Assembly: GCA_017994615.1 (NCBI GenBank)
Contig: JAGOKM010000004.1
Span: forward strand, 1-39,636
Length of the DNA: 39,636 nt
From: Bacillota bacterium
Lineage (GTDB): Bacteria > Bacillota > DTU025 > MWDF01
Direction: 5' to 3'
Position numbers and translations under genes: made by a program. Under the pieces are notes generated by a model that saw only the letters and a program-made list of their open reading frames with translations, ran no database searches and was not told where the DNA came from. Every line of letters begins with the position of its first letter. Position 1 is the stretch's first letter. Shown in pieces: positions 8,827 to 18,011 of the stretch.

Positions 8827-9498
8827 TTAGAGCAGCCTGGCCCCGTTTGCGACTATCGAGAACTCGCATCCCAGGAAGGCCGCCGCCTTGCGGCTCATGG
8901 TCATCCTGGTCATGAACAGCTCGAAATACTCCATTACGGATGTGACGCTGTTGTCTATCACAAGGTTGAGCGTTATGCGCTTGCCCGCCGCGTCGACGTC
9001 CAAAAACGAGCTGGTCACGCTGTAGCACACGCGGTCGTGGACGTCGAATTCCGAATCGTCCATGCTGACCTGGACCCTCGTCCTGTGCACGTCGGTCTTG
9101 TCAGCGAGGATCAATGCCGCGGCGATGTGGTTGACGACGTGGCCAATCTCCTCTTCGTGGTTGCCGACCGCGGATATGACCAAGGCAACCTCCTCGGGGT
9201 CCATGCCCATGTCAAGCAGGGCAGGAGCCGCCAGGTTCGCGCTCAACAGGCCATGATGCTCGCGGTTTATGGAATTGCCAATGTCGTGTATATAGCCCGC
9301 GATAGCCGCAAGCTGGGCGTCCCTTTCAGGGAACCCAAGCCTTTTCATCACGTTGTCTGCTATGTCGGACACGAGCTTCGCGTGGCGAAGGCCGTGCTCG
9401 GTGTAGCCCATAGCCTTTATGTTCTTGGACCCTCTGTCCAAAAATGCCATTATAACGGGGTTCTCCCTGACGTCCTTCAAAGTGATAGCCTTGTACAA
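8827..9498 (-). CDS. HD-domain phosphohydrolase of unknown substrate
   Basis: About 223 residues from the TTG at 9498, which has GGAGG eight bases upstream; no ATG fits that site. The HD-superfamily metal ligands are all visible: His35/His39 in EHGLRHA, His71-Asp72 in YIHDIG, His81/82, His114 in GNHEEE, and Asp133 in LADKTD. It therefore looks like an active metal-dependent phosphohydrolase. The C-terminal 85 residues form a separate all-beta-like domain with no recognised motif. No membrane segment is seen. Its position between the yajC cluster and secDF is not obviously informative. Nucleotide hydrolysis or cyclic-nucleotide breakdown are possible, but the substrate is not assigned. Confidence 0.8.
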   Translation of the reverse strand: MYKAITLKDVRENPVIMAFLDRGSKNIKAMGYTEHGLRHAKLVSDIADNVMKRLGFPERDAQLAAIAGYIHDIGNSINREHHGLLSANLAAPALLDMGMDPEEVALVISAVGNHEEEIGHVVNHIAAALILADKTDVHRTRVQVSMDDSEFDVHDRVCYSVTSSFLDVDAAGKRITLNLVIDNSVTSVMEYFELFMTRMTMSRKAAAFLGCEFSIVANGARLL

Positions 9499-9521
9499 TC
9501 TTCTAACCTCCGGATGGATAA

Positions 9522-9548
9522 GCCGCGCCAGCCGTCGGAAGGCGCGGC
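9522..9548 (-). other. GC-rich intergenic hairpin
   Basis: A perfect 8-bp stem, gccgcgcc (9522-9529) with ggcgcggc (9541-9548), and an 11-base loop lie between the unknown exported protein and the HD gene. There is no T-run on the minus strand, so it is more likely an mRNA processing or stability element, or a weak terminator. Confidence 0.5.
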
Positions 9549-9566
9549 CGCTGTGCTTGCCGTTTT

Positions 9567-10343
9567 CTACAGGTACTCTACCGCGAACTGGTCGATGGGC
9601 CCGAACGGCAGGTAGAATACCCACCTGATCTTCTCGCCCTTGAGGCCTGCCGCCGCCGGGTCCTTCTGCCAGAACGGCATCATCGCGAACGTCCGCACGC
9701 TCATGCCCGCTTTCAGCAGGCCGTCTGTCACCTTGTCGGGCACCAGCGGGAAGTACCTCTTCTTGAACGTCCCGTCGATCTCGACCACGTAAAACGACTC
9801 CTGCATCGGCATCACATAGACGTCCAGTTTGCTGGAGTTTGTTATGTAGAGGTCGAACTTTATCTCGTCGCCCAACTGCAGATACCCAAGCACCGTCAGC
9901 GTCACGCCGTTGATGGTCTCCGGAGTCTTGAACAGCCCCTTGGTGTAGTTGGCCGACACCCAGTCTGCTGCCACCAGCTTGTCGTCCACTACGGCGTCCT
10001 TGCCGACTGCTATGTTCTTGACCTTGACATACCTTGGGACTATCTTGCCGTCCTTGTTGGAGTAGTACACCTTGACCCTTACGGAGTCGCCGAGCTGCTC
10101 CGACTGGACAGCCTCAACCTTGGTGAAGCCATCGGTCGTGCCGTTTCTGACCTCGACGAGCTCTACGAAGCTCAAGGCGGCATCCGCCGAAAGGAGCTTA
10201 GCCTCCGCCCAGTTGCCCTTCTGGAACGCCGTGACATATGCCACGGCGGTCGTCTCAGCCGCCATGTTGGCGGTCATTGAAGGCACAGCGAACATTACGA
10301 CGCATATCAGGGCTGCCAGCAAAGGCAGCGCCGCTCTTCTCAT
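9567..10343 (-). CDS. Exported protein of unknown function
   Basis: About 258 residues. The ATG at 10343 has GGAGG eight bases upstream, and the mature start MRRAALPLLAALIC is a signal peptide with likely cleavage after residues 25-30 (AVPSMTANMAA). The first half is alpha/beta with a helical YVTAFQKGNWAEAKLLS stretch typical of NTF2-like folds. The last half is beta-rich and resembles Ig-like DUF4352/BsuPI-type domains (FYVVEIDG, then LLKAGMSVRTFAMMPF). Both are impressions from pattern only. It follows yajC by 29 bases and is probably in the tgt-yajC transcript, hinting at an envelope role, but function is unknown. Confidence 0.75.
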   Translation of the reverse strand: MRRAALPLLAALICVVMFAVPSMTANMAAETTAVAYVTAFQKGNWAEAKLLSADAALSFVELVEVRNGTTDGFTKVEAVQSEQLGDSVRVKVYYSNKDGKIVPRYVKVKNIAVGKDAVVDDKLVAADWVSANYTKGLFKTPETINGVTLTVLGYLQLGDEIKFDLYITNSSKLDVYVMPMQESFYVVEIDGTFKKRYFPLVPDKVTDGLLKAGMSVRTFAMMPFWQKDPAAAGLKGEKIRWVFYLPFGPIDQFAVEYL

Positions 10344-10372
10344 AAGAGGAACCTCCCCTTCTACCAGGTGCC

Positions 10373-10696
10373 TCAGGACTTCTTCTCTGCCGGCTTCTCC
10401 GCGAACTCGGGCTTGCCCTCCACTGCGTTGATCGCCCACTTCTTTATGCGGCAGAGCATCTCCTGCGAGCTGTCCTCGGCGATGTTTATGATGAGGTCGT
10501 CTTCCTTGATGTCAACTATGACGGCCCTGAAGCCGCCGATGGTTATCACCCTGTTGTCCTTCCTGAGCGATGCCATCATGGCCTCGCGCTTCTTCTTCTG
10601 CTGCTGCTGCGGCCTGATTGTGAGGAAATACATCATCGCGAAAAGCGCCACGACCCATATGATGAGGAAAGTTGAGCTGCCAGTGCCCGTTGTCAT
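10373..10696 (-). CDS. yajC: Preprotein translocase subunit YajC
   Basis: A 107-residue protein. YajC associates with SecDF in the inner membrane. One N-terminal membrane helix (about 8-28) is followed by the conserved FLTIRPQQQQKKKREAM region and the VITIGG motif. An acidic/basic tail follows, as in the family. The RBS GGAGG lies seven bases before the ATG at 10696. It follows tgt, the standard queA-tgt-yajC order. Here secDF is separated from yajC by two extra genes and a terminator, whereas in many genomes they are adjacent. Confidence 0.95.
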   Translation of the reverse strand: MTTGTGSSTFLIIWVVALFAMMYFLTIRPQQQQKKKREAMMASLRKDNRVITIGGFRAVIVDIKEDDLIINIAEDSSQEMLCRIKKWAINAVEGKPEFAEKPAEKKS

Positions 10697-10728
10697 CTAA
10701 TTACCTCCACGTTCATTTTCTGGATTAA

Positions 10729-11862
<1,134 letters not shown>

Positions 11863-12882
11863 CTAGATTATCATCATGGCGTCGCCGAACGAGAAGAACC
11901 TGTACTTCTCCCTTACGGCCAGGCGGTAAGCCTCAAGTGTGAGGTCCAGCCCGTGGAAAGCCGACACGAGCATGATGAGCGTCGATTTCGGCAGGTGGAA
12001 GTTCGTTATCATCCCGTCTACGGCTTTGTATTTGTAGCCCGGGTAGATATATGCAGCTGTCCAGCCCGTCTGCGGCCGTATTAGGCCGTCTTCGCCGGAT
12101 ACGGTCTCCAATGTCCTTACAGACGTGGTGCCTACCGCGATGACGCGCCCGCCCGAAGCCCTGCACCGGTTGATCCTGTCTGCCTCATCAGCGCTGATGC
12201 TGAACGCCTCGGAGTGCATCCTGTGCCTGGTCACGTCCTCCTCCTCGGTCACCTTCCCGAAAGTGCCCAGCCCGACGTGCAATGTGCACCATGCAGTCTC
12301 CACCCCCATCTCCCTTATCTCATCAAGGAGCTCCCTGGTGAAGTGAAGGCCGGCGGTTGGGGCCGCGGCGGACCCCGTAACGCGGGAATAGACCGTCTGG
12401 TACCTCTCAGGGTCGTCCGGATACTTCTTGATGTAAGGCGGCACCGGCATGTAGCCGGTCTGCATTATCACATCGTCGACGGGCTCATCGGACTGAAGGG
12501 CAAGATACCTCTCCCCGGTAGGGGTGATGCCTTCCACCCTAGCGGCCAGCCTTCCGCCGCAAAGCGGGACGACTGCCCCCGGCTTGAACTTCCTGCCCGG
12601 ATGCACCCATGCTTCCCACGTATCGTCGAACATCCGCTTAAGAAGCAGGACCTCCGTACTGCCCTCGCCGTACAGCCTCGCCGGAAGGACCCTCGTGTCG
12701 TTCAAGACGAGGACGTCGCCCTTCCTCAAATATTCCCTCATGTCCCTGAAATGCCTGTGCTCCGCCCCGGGCTTCCCTCTCCTGAGGACCATGAGCCTGG
12801 AAGAATCCCTGGGTTCGGCCGCGACCTGGGCGATCAGCTCCTGGGGCAGGGCGTAGTCGAAATCTTCAAGCCTCAAGCTCAA
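11863..12882 (-). CDS. queA: S-adenosylmethionine:tRNA ribosyltransferase-isomerase QueA
   Basis: A 339-residue enzyme that transfers and isomerises ribose from SAM onto preQ1-tRNA to give epoxyqueuosine. Family motifs are seen along the chain: DYALPQELIAQ at the N-terminus, DSSRLM, LVLNDTRVLPARLYG, PTAGLHFT (about 180), HVGLGTF and NFHLPKSTLIMLVSAF near the C-terminus. Its ATG overlaps the era stop by four bases (ATGA), so it is translationally coupled to era. This joins the phoH-era cluster to the queA-tgt-yajC cluster in what looks like one long transcript. Confidence 0.97.
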   Translation of the reverse strand: MSLRLEDFDYALPQELIAQVAAEPRDSSRLMVLRRGKPGAEHRHFRDMREYLRKGDVLVLNDTRVLPARLYGEGSTEVLLLKRMFDDTWEAWVHPGRKFKPGAVVPLCGGRLAARVEGITPTGERYLALQSDEPVDDVIMQTGYMPVPPYIKKYPDDPERYQTVYSRVTGSAAAPTAGLHFTRELLDEIREMGVETAWCTLHVGLGTFGKVTEEEDVTRHRMHSEAFSISADEADRINRCRASGGRVIAVGTTSVRTLETVSGEDGLIRPQTGWTAAYIYPGYKYKAVDGMITNFHLPKSTLIMLVSAFHGLDLTLEAYRLAVREKYRFFSFGDAMMII

Positions 12883-13802
12883 GCCTCTTCCCCTCCGTCG
12901 TCATAGCCGAACCTTGATAGCTGCGTCGGGTCCTGCCTCCACTTCTCCCGGACCTTGACCCAGAGCTGCAGGTTCACCCTGTTTCCGAGTATCGCCTCGA
13001 TGTCCAGCCTGGCCTGGGTTCCAATCTCCTTGAGCATCGATCCTTTCGCGCCTATTATTATGCCTTTCTGTGAATCCCTCTCAACATATATCACGGCGGA
13101 GATGTCCACAAGGTCTGCGCCCCTGTTCTCCATGGATTCTACGATTACCGCTGTGGAGTGGGGTACCTCCTCCCTTGTGAGGCGGAATACCTTCTCCCTC
13201 ACAAGCTCGGCGACTACGAACTCCTCAGGATGGTCGAGCGACATCCCTTCGGGATAGAACTGGGGGCCGGGCTCCATGACCTCAGAGACTGCGTCCAACA
13301 GTTCCCCTACTCCCCGCCCCGACTGGGCCGACACCAGGAAGTTCCGCTCGAAGCCTGTAAGATCCGAGAACCGCCCCCTTACCTCGGCTTCCTGCTCGCC
13401 CTCCACCAGGTCCGACTTGTTCATCACAAGCCACACCCTGGCGCCCGACGCCGCAAGGTCATCCGAAACGAAATAGTCGCCCTTATGCCCGGACATGCTA
13501 GCGTCCACGACGAAAAGCACCAGGTCAACGTCCCTTGCCGCGTTCCTCGCCTGGCTGTTCATCTTCTCTCCCAACAGGTGCTTGGGTTTGTGGATGCCCG
13601 GGGTGTCTATGAAAACCACCTGGAGGCCGGGCTTGTTCATTATGGCCGCAATCTTGTTCCTGGTGGTCTGCGGCTTGTCCGAGGTTATGACCACCTTGTG
13701 CCCTATCATCGAATTGATGAGCGTGGACTTGCCGACGTTCGGCCTGCCTATTATTCCGACGAAGCCGGAGCGGAACTCCTGCCCCCCTTTTTCAGCGCCC
13801 AT
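12879..13802 (-). CDS. era: GTPase Era
   Basis: About 307 residues. Era is a GTPase that binds the 3' end of 16S rRNA and acts in 30S assembly. The G motifs are intact: GRPNVGKST (about 19-27), the switch TTRNK, DTPGIHKP and NKSD. The C-terminal KH domain contains VERDSQKGIIIGAKGSMLKEIG. The second of two adjacent ATGs (13802) is used because AAGGAGG is five bases upstream of it; 13805 is the alternative. The start overlaps the end of cdd by 11 bases. The ybeY-cdd-era order matches Bacillus apart from a missing dgkA. Confidence 0.97.
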   Translation of the reverse strand: MGAEKGGQEFRSGFVGIIGRPNVGKSTLINSMIGHKVVITSDKPQTTRNKIAAIMNKPGLQVVFIDTPGIHKPKHLLGEKMNSQARNAARDVDLVLFVVDASMSGHKGDYFVSDDLAASGARVWLVMNKSDLVEGEQEAEVRGRFSDLTGFERNFLVSAQSGRGVGELLDAVSEVMEPGPQFYPEGMSLDHPEEFVVAELVREKVFRLTREEVPHSTAVIVESMENRGADLVDISAVIYVERDSQKGIIIGAKGSMLKEIGTQARLDIEAILGNRVNLQLWVKVREKWRQDPTQLSRFGYDDGGEEA

Positions 13803-14208
13803 CATTTCCTCCTTCGAGCCTTTTCGGGCTGAAATGCCAGGGGAGCATCTCGGAGAGTTTATGGCTGACCGGTTCTCCGCCCTCCGCCTCAAGGACCACT
13901 TCGAGCTCTGGGTTGAATTCCACGAGCGTCTGCCTGCACTGTCCGCAAGGCTCGGCCGGCCCTTTGTCGCCGCCGACTACCGCTATTGCCACGAAGTCCT
14001 TGACGCCCTCGGATATCGCTTTTACGAGCGCCGTCCTTTCGGCGCATATCGTGCAGCCGTAGGCGGCGTTTTCGATGTTGCAGCCCTGCCAAACCCTGCC
14101 GTGGCTGTCAAGGAGGGCCGCCCCCACCTTGTAGCCGGAATATGGGGCGTAAGCCCTCTCTTTTGCCAGCTTTGCCTTTTCAAGCAGGCCCTGCCTGTCT
14201 ATCTTCAA
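13792..14208 (-). CDS. cdd: Cytidine deaminase
   Basis: About 138 residues, matching the small homotetrameric cytidine deaminases that convert cytidine and deoxycytidine to uridines in pyrimidine salvage. The zinc motif is of the Cys type: CAE (Cys55, Glu57) and PCGQC (Cys88, Cys91), with the NIENAAYG substrate motif just before. The TTG at 14208 is favoured because GAGG lies eight bases upstream; a GTG at 14217 has no RBS. The C-terminus runs on past the usual family end into the era start region (about 20 extra residues, Arg/Gly rich). Confidence 0.93.
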   Translation of the reverse strand: MKIDRQGLLEKAKLAKERAYAPYSGYKVGAALLDSHGRVWQGCNIENAAYGCTICAERTALVKAISEGVKDFVAIAVVGGDKGPAEPCGQCRQTLVEFNPELEVVLEAEGGEPVSHKLSEMLPWHFSPKRLEGGNDGR

Positions 14209-14274
14209 TCGCAGCACCTCTAATCGGACCTTCTCCGCGCCCGTTCCAGCAAGCCCGGAGGGTCCCTTCCTCGC

Positions 14275-14748
14275 CTATCTCCCTTGGCCTAATGCCTTCA
14301 GGACCTCTTCCTCCGCCAGCCTCATCTCGGCCTTGTCGGCTTCGTCCTCGTGGTCGTAACCCAGAAGGTGCAGCGTTCCGTGTACCGCCAGGTAGGCCAC
14401 CTCCCTTTCGACCGTGTGGCCGAAGTCCGCTGCCTGCCTCCTTGCCGTCTCCAGCGAGATTACTATATCGCCGAGAAGGGAGACCTCGCCCGGGTCGCCA
14501 TCTGCCAGCCCGTCCTCCCATTGGGGGAACGACAGCACGTCAGTGCTGGAATCCTTTCCCCTGTAGCTTTTGTTCAGCTTCCTTATCCCCACATCATCGG
14601 TGATAAGTACGGATACTTCGTAGGAACCTTCCTCGGCAAACATCCCCACGCAGCTTCTGATGGCCTCCTGCGCCAGACTGGCCGCCTTCTCGTCCGCCGG
14701 GGAAGGCACTTCCCCCTCGAACGCAGTATCTACGATTACCTCATGCAT
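14275..14748 (-). CDS. ybeY: Endoribonuclease YbeY (rRNA maturation)
   Basis: A 157-residue metalloprotein needed for 16S rRNA 3'-end maturation and ribosome quality control. The diagnostic zinc motif HGTLHLLGYDH (HxxxHxxxxxH) is at about 124-134, and STDVLSFP, the other conserved block, is at about 68-75. It begins directly after the pgpH stop. The phoH-pgpH-ybeY order is the standard one, and PhoH/YbeZ proteins are known partners of YbeY. A 66-base spacer follows before cdd, where many genomes carry dgkA; no such gene is present here. Confidence 0.96.
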   Translation of the reverse strand: MHEVIVDTAFEGEVPSPADEKAASLAQEAIRSCVGMFAEEGSYEVSVLITDDVGIRKLNKSYRGKDSSTDVLSFPQWEDGLADGDPGEVSLLGDIVISLETARRQAADFGHTVEREVAYLAVHGTLHLLGYDHEDEADKAEMRLAEEEVLKALGQGR

Positions 14749-16911
14749 CTATTCCTGTCCCTCGTCTTCCCTGGGCAGCTCGTCCGGTTCCTCGTCCTCC
14801 TGACTGTTAAAGAGGGGGGCCTGGCCCGGATATGCTATCCTGTCGTGCTTTACGCCTGATATGGTGCTAACGAAGCTGTCCTCTATGGCTTTTAGGTCCT
14901 TAAGGGTAAGTGGCGTCTCGTTGAGGTCGCCCGCATATAGCCTCTCCCTGATAAGGCTGTGTATGGCCTCGCCGACCTTCTCCTTGTCCATCGTGTTCAT
15001 GGCCCTCACCTTCGCTTCGGTTATGTCGGCGAGCATGATGAGGGCGGCTTCCGCGGTCTGTGGCCTGGGGCCCGGGTAGTTGAACTTGTCCTCGTTTTCG
15101 ACCTTCCCGTACTTCGCAAGCGCCTTATGGTAGAAGTACCACACCTTGGAATTACCGTGATGCTGCGCGATTATGTCAATAATGCTGGCTGGCAGCCTGT
15201 GCTCCCTTGCCAGCTCCATGCCGTAGGTCACATGCTCTATTATGATCCCTGCCGATACTTCCGGCGGGAGCTCGTCGTGCGGGTTCACCTTGTTGACCTG
15301 GTTTTCGACGAACAGCCCCGGCTGCCTTACCTTGCCGCAGTCGTGGTATAACGCAGCCGACCTCACAAGCAATGGATCGGCCTTGACGCGCGCAGCTGCC
15401 GCTTCGGCCAGGTTGCCCACCACTATGCTGTGATGGTATGTCCCGGGCGCCTCCATCATTATCTTCCTCAGCAGCTCGTTACCCGGGTTGGAGACCTCAA
15501 GCAGCCTGAACGGTGACGCAAGGCCGAGGGCGACCTCGGCGAATGGCATCGAGCCAAGGCACAGCACAGCGCTTGTCAATCCGTTGGCTACAGATGCAAG
15601 GACCAGCCCCCCGTTCGGCGCTTCGCCCGTCAGGGCGGAAATGGCGGCACCTGAGACCATGGTCGACAAAGCGATATAGAAGGCCGCCCTTACCATGCTG
15701 AACCTGTCGGCCAGCCCCCTGGCCGTCAGTATGCCCAGCACTATGCCCGCCATCGGCCCTAGCAACGACATCAGCGAACCTTCGAACATGAAGCCGTTGA
15801 ATATGAGCGCTGCAACGCTGGCAGTGATGGCGGTCCTTGTGTCAACCATAAGGGTGAGCGACATCGCGATGTAAGCCAGCGGGACGAAGAGGGGCCCATA
15901 TTTGCCGAGGTATCTGTAGGCCGCCCACGACATGAACAGGCTCACGGTCACGAGTATCAAGGCCAGTCCGAACTTCTTTACGTTCCTCCAGCCGTCGGTG
16001 CCGATCCAGAAAAGGGAGAAGGCCAGTGTGGCTAGGATGAGGGCCGTCAAAAGGCCCAGGGAGATCCTGGCCCAAAGTGGTTCCATCCCCTTCATGAGCC
16101 CCAGCGATTTCGTTAGGTTTATCTGCTCCTCGGTTACTATCTCGCCCATCTTGGCGATGACTGTCCCCTTCTGGATGAAGACGGGCTGCACGTTGGCCTC
16201 CGCATCGGCCGCGCCCTTCTCGAGGGCGGCTATGTCCACAGAGGTGTTGACCTCGATGAAGATGCCGGCCAGCTCAGACGCGTGCTTTGCCGCTTCATCG
16301 CTGAGCCCCAGCTGCTTGAGGCCCGCTTCTGCGAGCTTCCTCTCTGCAGCTAGGTTGGACTCAAGCACTTTCTTGTTCTTGAGAACGGATGTCACGTAAT
16401 TCTTGACGGCCGAAAGCTCCTCGCCCAGGCTTTCGGCGGGCATCTCCATCAGCCTGTACAGGAGTTGCTGCGGCACAGAAGGTATGCCGGCTTGTACAAG
16501 CGACTTCGACAGCGAGTCCACCTTGGCAGCCGTGCTCCTTGCGCCCGTGCCACGTTCCCTGGCAAGCAGGCTGAAGAGCGTATCTAGCCTGCTTTCGGCC
16601 ACTACGTAGACCGATTCGTTGATGCTCATGAAAGCCTGGCTGTTCGCCGAGGACAGCAGGAAGTTCTTCCTTGCCTCTTGCCTCAGGGCTTCTGTCGCAG
16701 CGATGTTCACCACTGTCCTGTGGGCTACTACGGTCCTCATGGCGGGCTTGCCTACCTCCAGCTTGACAGCCAGCGGCGTTATGTTTGTAGAAAGCAGGAC
16801 GAAACAGACCACCCATGCCGAAACTAGGATGATCCCCCTCACCCATTTACGGCCGACCCTTGCAGCGAAACCCGAGCTTGCTGCACTCCCTTTGGAAGGA
16901 GCGTCGTTCAT
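14749..16911 (-). CDS. pgpH: 7TM-HD cyclic-di-AMP phosphodiesterase PgpH
   Basis: A 720-residue membrane protein of the 7TMR-HD family; characterised PgpH members hydrolyse c-di-AMP. An N-terminal membrane helix (about 27-47) is followed by an exported 7TM-HDED-type domain up to about 270 and a bundle of about seven membrane helices (about 280-470). The cytoplasmic HD domain has TYHHSIVVGN (His493/494), YHDCGK (His523-Asp524), EHVTYG and QHHG, so the metal site looks complete. The C-terminal tail is strongly acidic. It overlaps the phoH stop by four bases (ATGA). Whether this organism makes c-di-AMP cannot be judged from the window. Confidence 0.93.
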   Translation of the reverse strand: MNDAPSKGSAASSGFAARVGRKWVRGIILVSAWVVCFVLLSTNITPLAVKLEVGKPAMRTVVAHRTVVNIAATEALRQEARKNFLLSSANSQAFMSINESVYVVAESRLDTLFSLLARERGTGARSTAAKVDSLSKSLVQAGIPSVPQQLLYRLMEMPAESLGEELSAVKNYVTSVLKNKKVLESNLAAERKLAEAGLKQLGLSDEAAKHASELAGIFIEVNTSVDIAALEKGAADAEANVQPVFIQKGTVIAKMGEIVTEEQINLTKSLGLMKGMEPLWARISLGLLTALILATLAFSLFWIGTDGWRNVKKFGLALILVTVSLFMSWAAYRYLGKYGPLFVPLAYIAMSLTLMVDTRTAITASVAALIFNGFMFEGSLMSLLGPMAGIVLGILTARGLADRFSMVRAAFYIALSTMVSGAAISALTGEAPNGGLVLASVANGLTSAVLCLGSMPFAEVALGLASPFRLLEVSNPGNELLRKIMMEAPGTYHHSIVVGNLAEAAAARVKADPLLVRSAALYHDCGKVRQPGLFVENQVNKVNPHDELPPEVSAGIIIEHVTYGMELAREHRLPASIIDIIAQHHGNSKVWYFYHKALAKYGKVENEDKFNYPGPRPQTAEAALIMLADITEAKVRAMNTMDKEKVGEAIHSLIRERLYAGDLNETPLTLKDLKAIEDSFVSTISGVKHDRIAYPGQAPLFNSQEDEEPDELPREDEGQE

Positions 16912-17918
16912 TGCACCTTCTCCGTTTCGTTGGGCTGGAAGAGCACACCGTTCCTGTTCTCTTCGAGCGTCTCATATGCCTTGATGATCCTCTGCACCAG
17001 CTCATGCCTCACCACGTCCTGCTCGGACAGGTGCACTACGGCGATGCCCGGGACGTTGGACAGAAGAGCGGCGGCCTCGACAAGCCCGGACTCCTGCCCC
17101 TTTGGAAGGTCTATCTGCGTGACGTCCCCTGTCACGACCACCTTTGATGAGAAGCCCATCCTGGTGAGGAACATCTTCATCTGTTCCCTGGTCGTGTTCT
17201 GAGCCTCGTCGAGGATTATGAAGGCATCGTCCAGCGTCCTTCCCCTCATGTAAGCCAGGGGCGCTATCTCGAGCAGCCCTTTCTCCCTGAGCCTCTCGAA
17301 GCCCTCCAGGCCCATTATGTCCCAGAGCGCGTCATATAGGGGCCTAAGGTAAGGGTCCACCTTCTCCTGGATGTCCCCGGGCAGGAAGCCCAGCTTCTCC
17401 CCCGCCTCAACCGCAGGCCTGGTCAGGATGATCCTGCTTATCTGCTTTGCCTTGTAAGCCGCGACGGCCATTGCGACCGCCAGATATGTCTTGCCAGTTC
17501 CGGCAGGGCCGATCCCGAAGGTCATGTTGCTTTCGCGGATCGCGTCGACATATATCTTCTGCCCCACTGTCCTCGGCTTGATCTGTTTGCCGCGGCTGGT
17601 CACCTGTATCACGTCGTTCAGGACAGAGCTGAGCGTCACGCTTCCTCCAGCCCTGGCCATGTCAAGGGCATGCTTGGCGTCCCTTATGCCGACCTTGTTG
17701 CCGGACCTAATCACTCGCCTTATATCCTCCAGCACCGTAAGCGCCAGCTCTACTTCATATTCCTCGCCCTTGATTATTATGTCCGCCCCCCTTGAGTTGG
17801 CTGCCACGCCGAGCTCCGACTCGAGGAGCTTCAATATCTCGTCGCCCGAACCGAAGATAAGGGCTGCTTCCTGCGCATCGAATACGGTGAACCTGGTTTC
17901 CTTGTCTATGTCTCCCAT
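16908..17918 (-). CDS. phoH: PhoH-family ATPase (YbeZ-like)
   Basis: A 336-residue P-loop ATPase. An N-terminal KH-like part (about 1-90) precedes the ATPase core with GPAGTGKT (137-144), the FLPGD motif, MRGRTL, the Walker B ILDEAQNTT, and VVTGDVTQIDLP. It is thought to act with YbeY in RNA metabolism, and its position immediately upstream of pgpH and ybeY supports that. The ATG at 17918 follows GAGGATGGGAG. A 93-base spacer with a strong hairpin separates it from the upstream gene. Confidence 0.94.
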   Translation of the reverse strand: MGDIDKETRFTVFDAQEAALIFGSGDEILKLLESELGVAANSRGADIIIKGEEYEVELALTVLEDIRRVIRSGNKVGIRDAKHALDMARAGGSVTLSSVLNDVIQVTSRGKQIKPRTVGQKIYVDAIRESNMTFGIGPAGTGKTYLAVAMAVAAYKAKQISRIILTRPAVEAGEKLGFLPGDIQEKVDPYLRPLYDALWDIMGLEGFERLREKGLLEIAPLAYMRGRTLDDAFIILDEAQNTTREQMKMFLTRMGFSSKVVVTGDVTQIDLPKGQESGLVEAAALLSNVPGIAVVHLSEQDVVRHELVQRIIKAYETLEENRNGVLFQPNETEKVQ

Positions 17919-17955
17919 CCTCCATCCTCTGTCCTCTGTTGCTCGAAAATGTGCA

Positions 17956-17993
17956 GTTGCGCCCCGGAGGTTAGCTGCCGCCGGAGGCGCAAC
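17956..17993 (-). other. Long GC-rich hairpin upstream of phoH
   Basis: Bases 17956-17967 pair with 17981-17993 (12 bp with one bulged base, at 17985), around a 13-base loop. On the minus strand no T-run follows directly; a TTTT lies about 6 bases further on. It is either a leaky terminator behind the unknown membrane protein or an mRNA processing site within a long transcript. Confidence 0.5.
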
Positions 17994-18011
17994 CGGATTG
18001 CCTGATGGCCG

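Noticed and set aside
14222-14603. Possible dgkA in the ybeY-cdd region
   Set aside because: The short plus- and minus-strand frames there are Pro/Arg-rich shadows with no membrane helices, so no diacylglycerol kinase gene is present.
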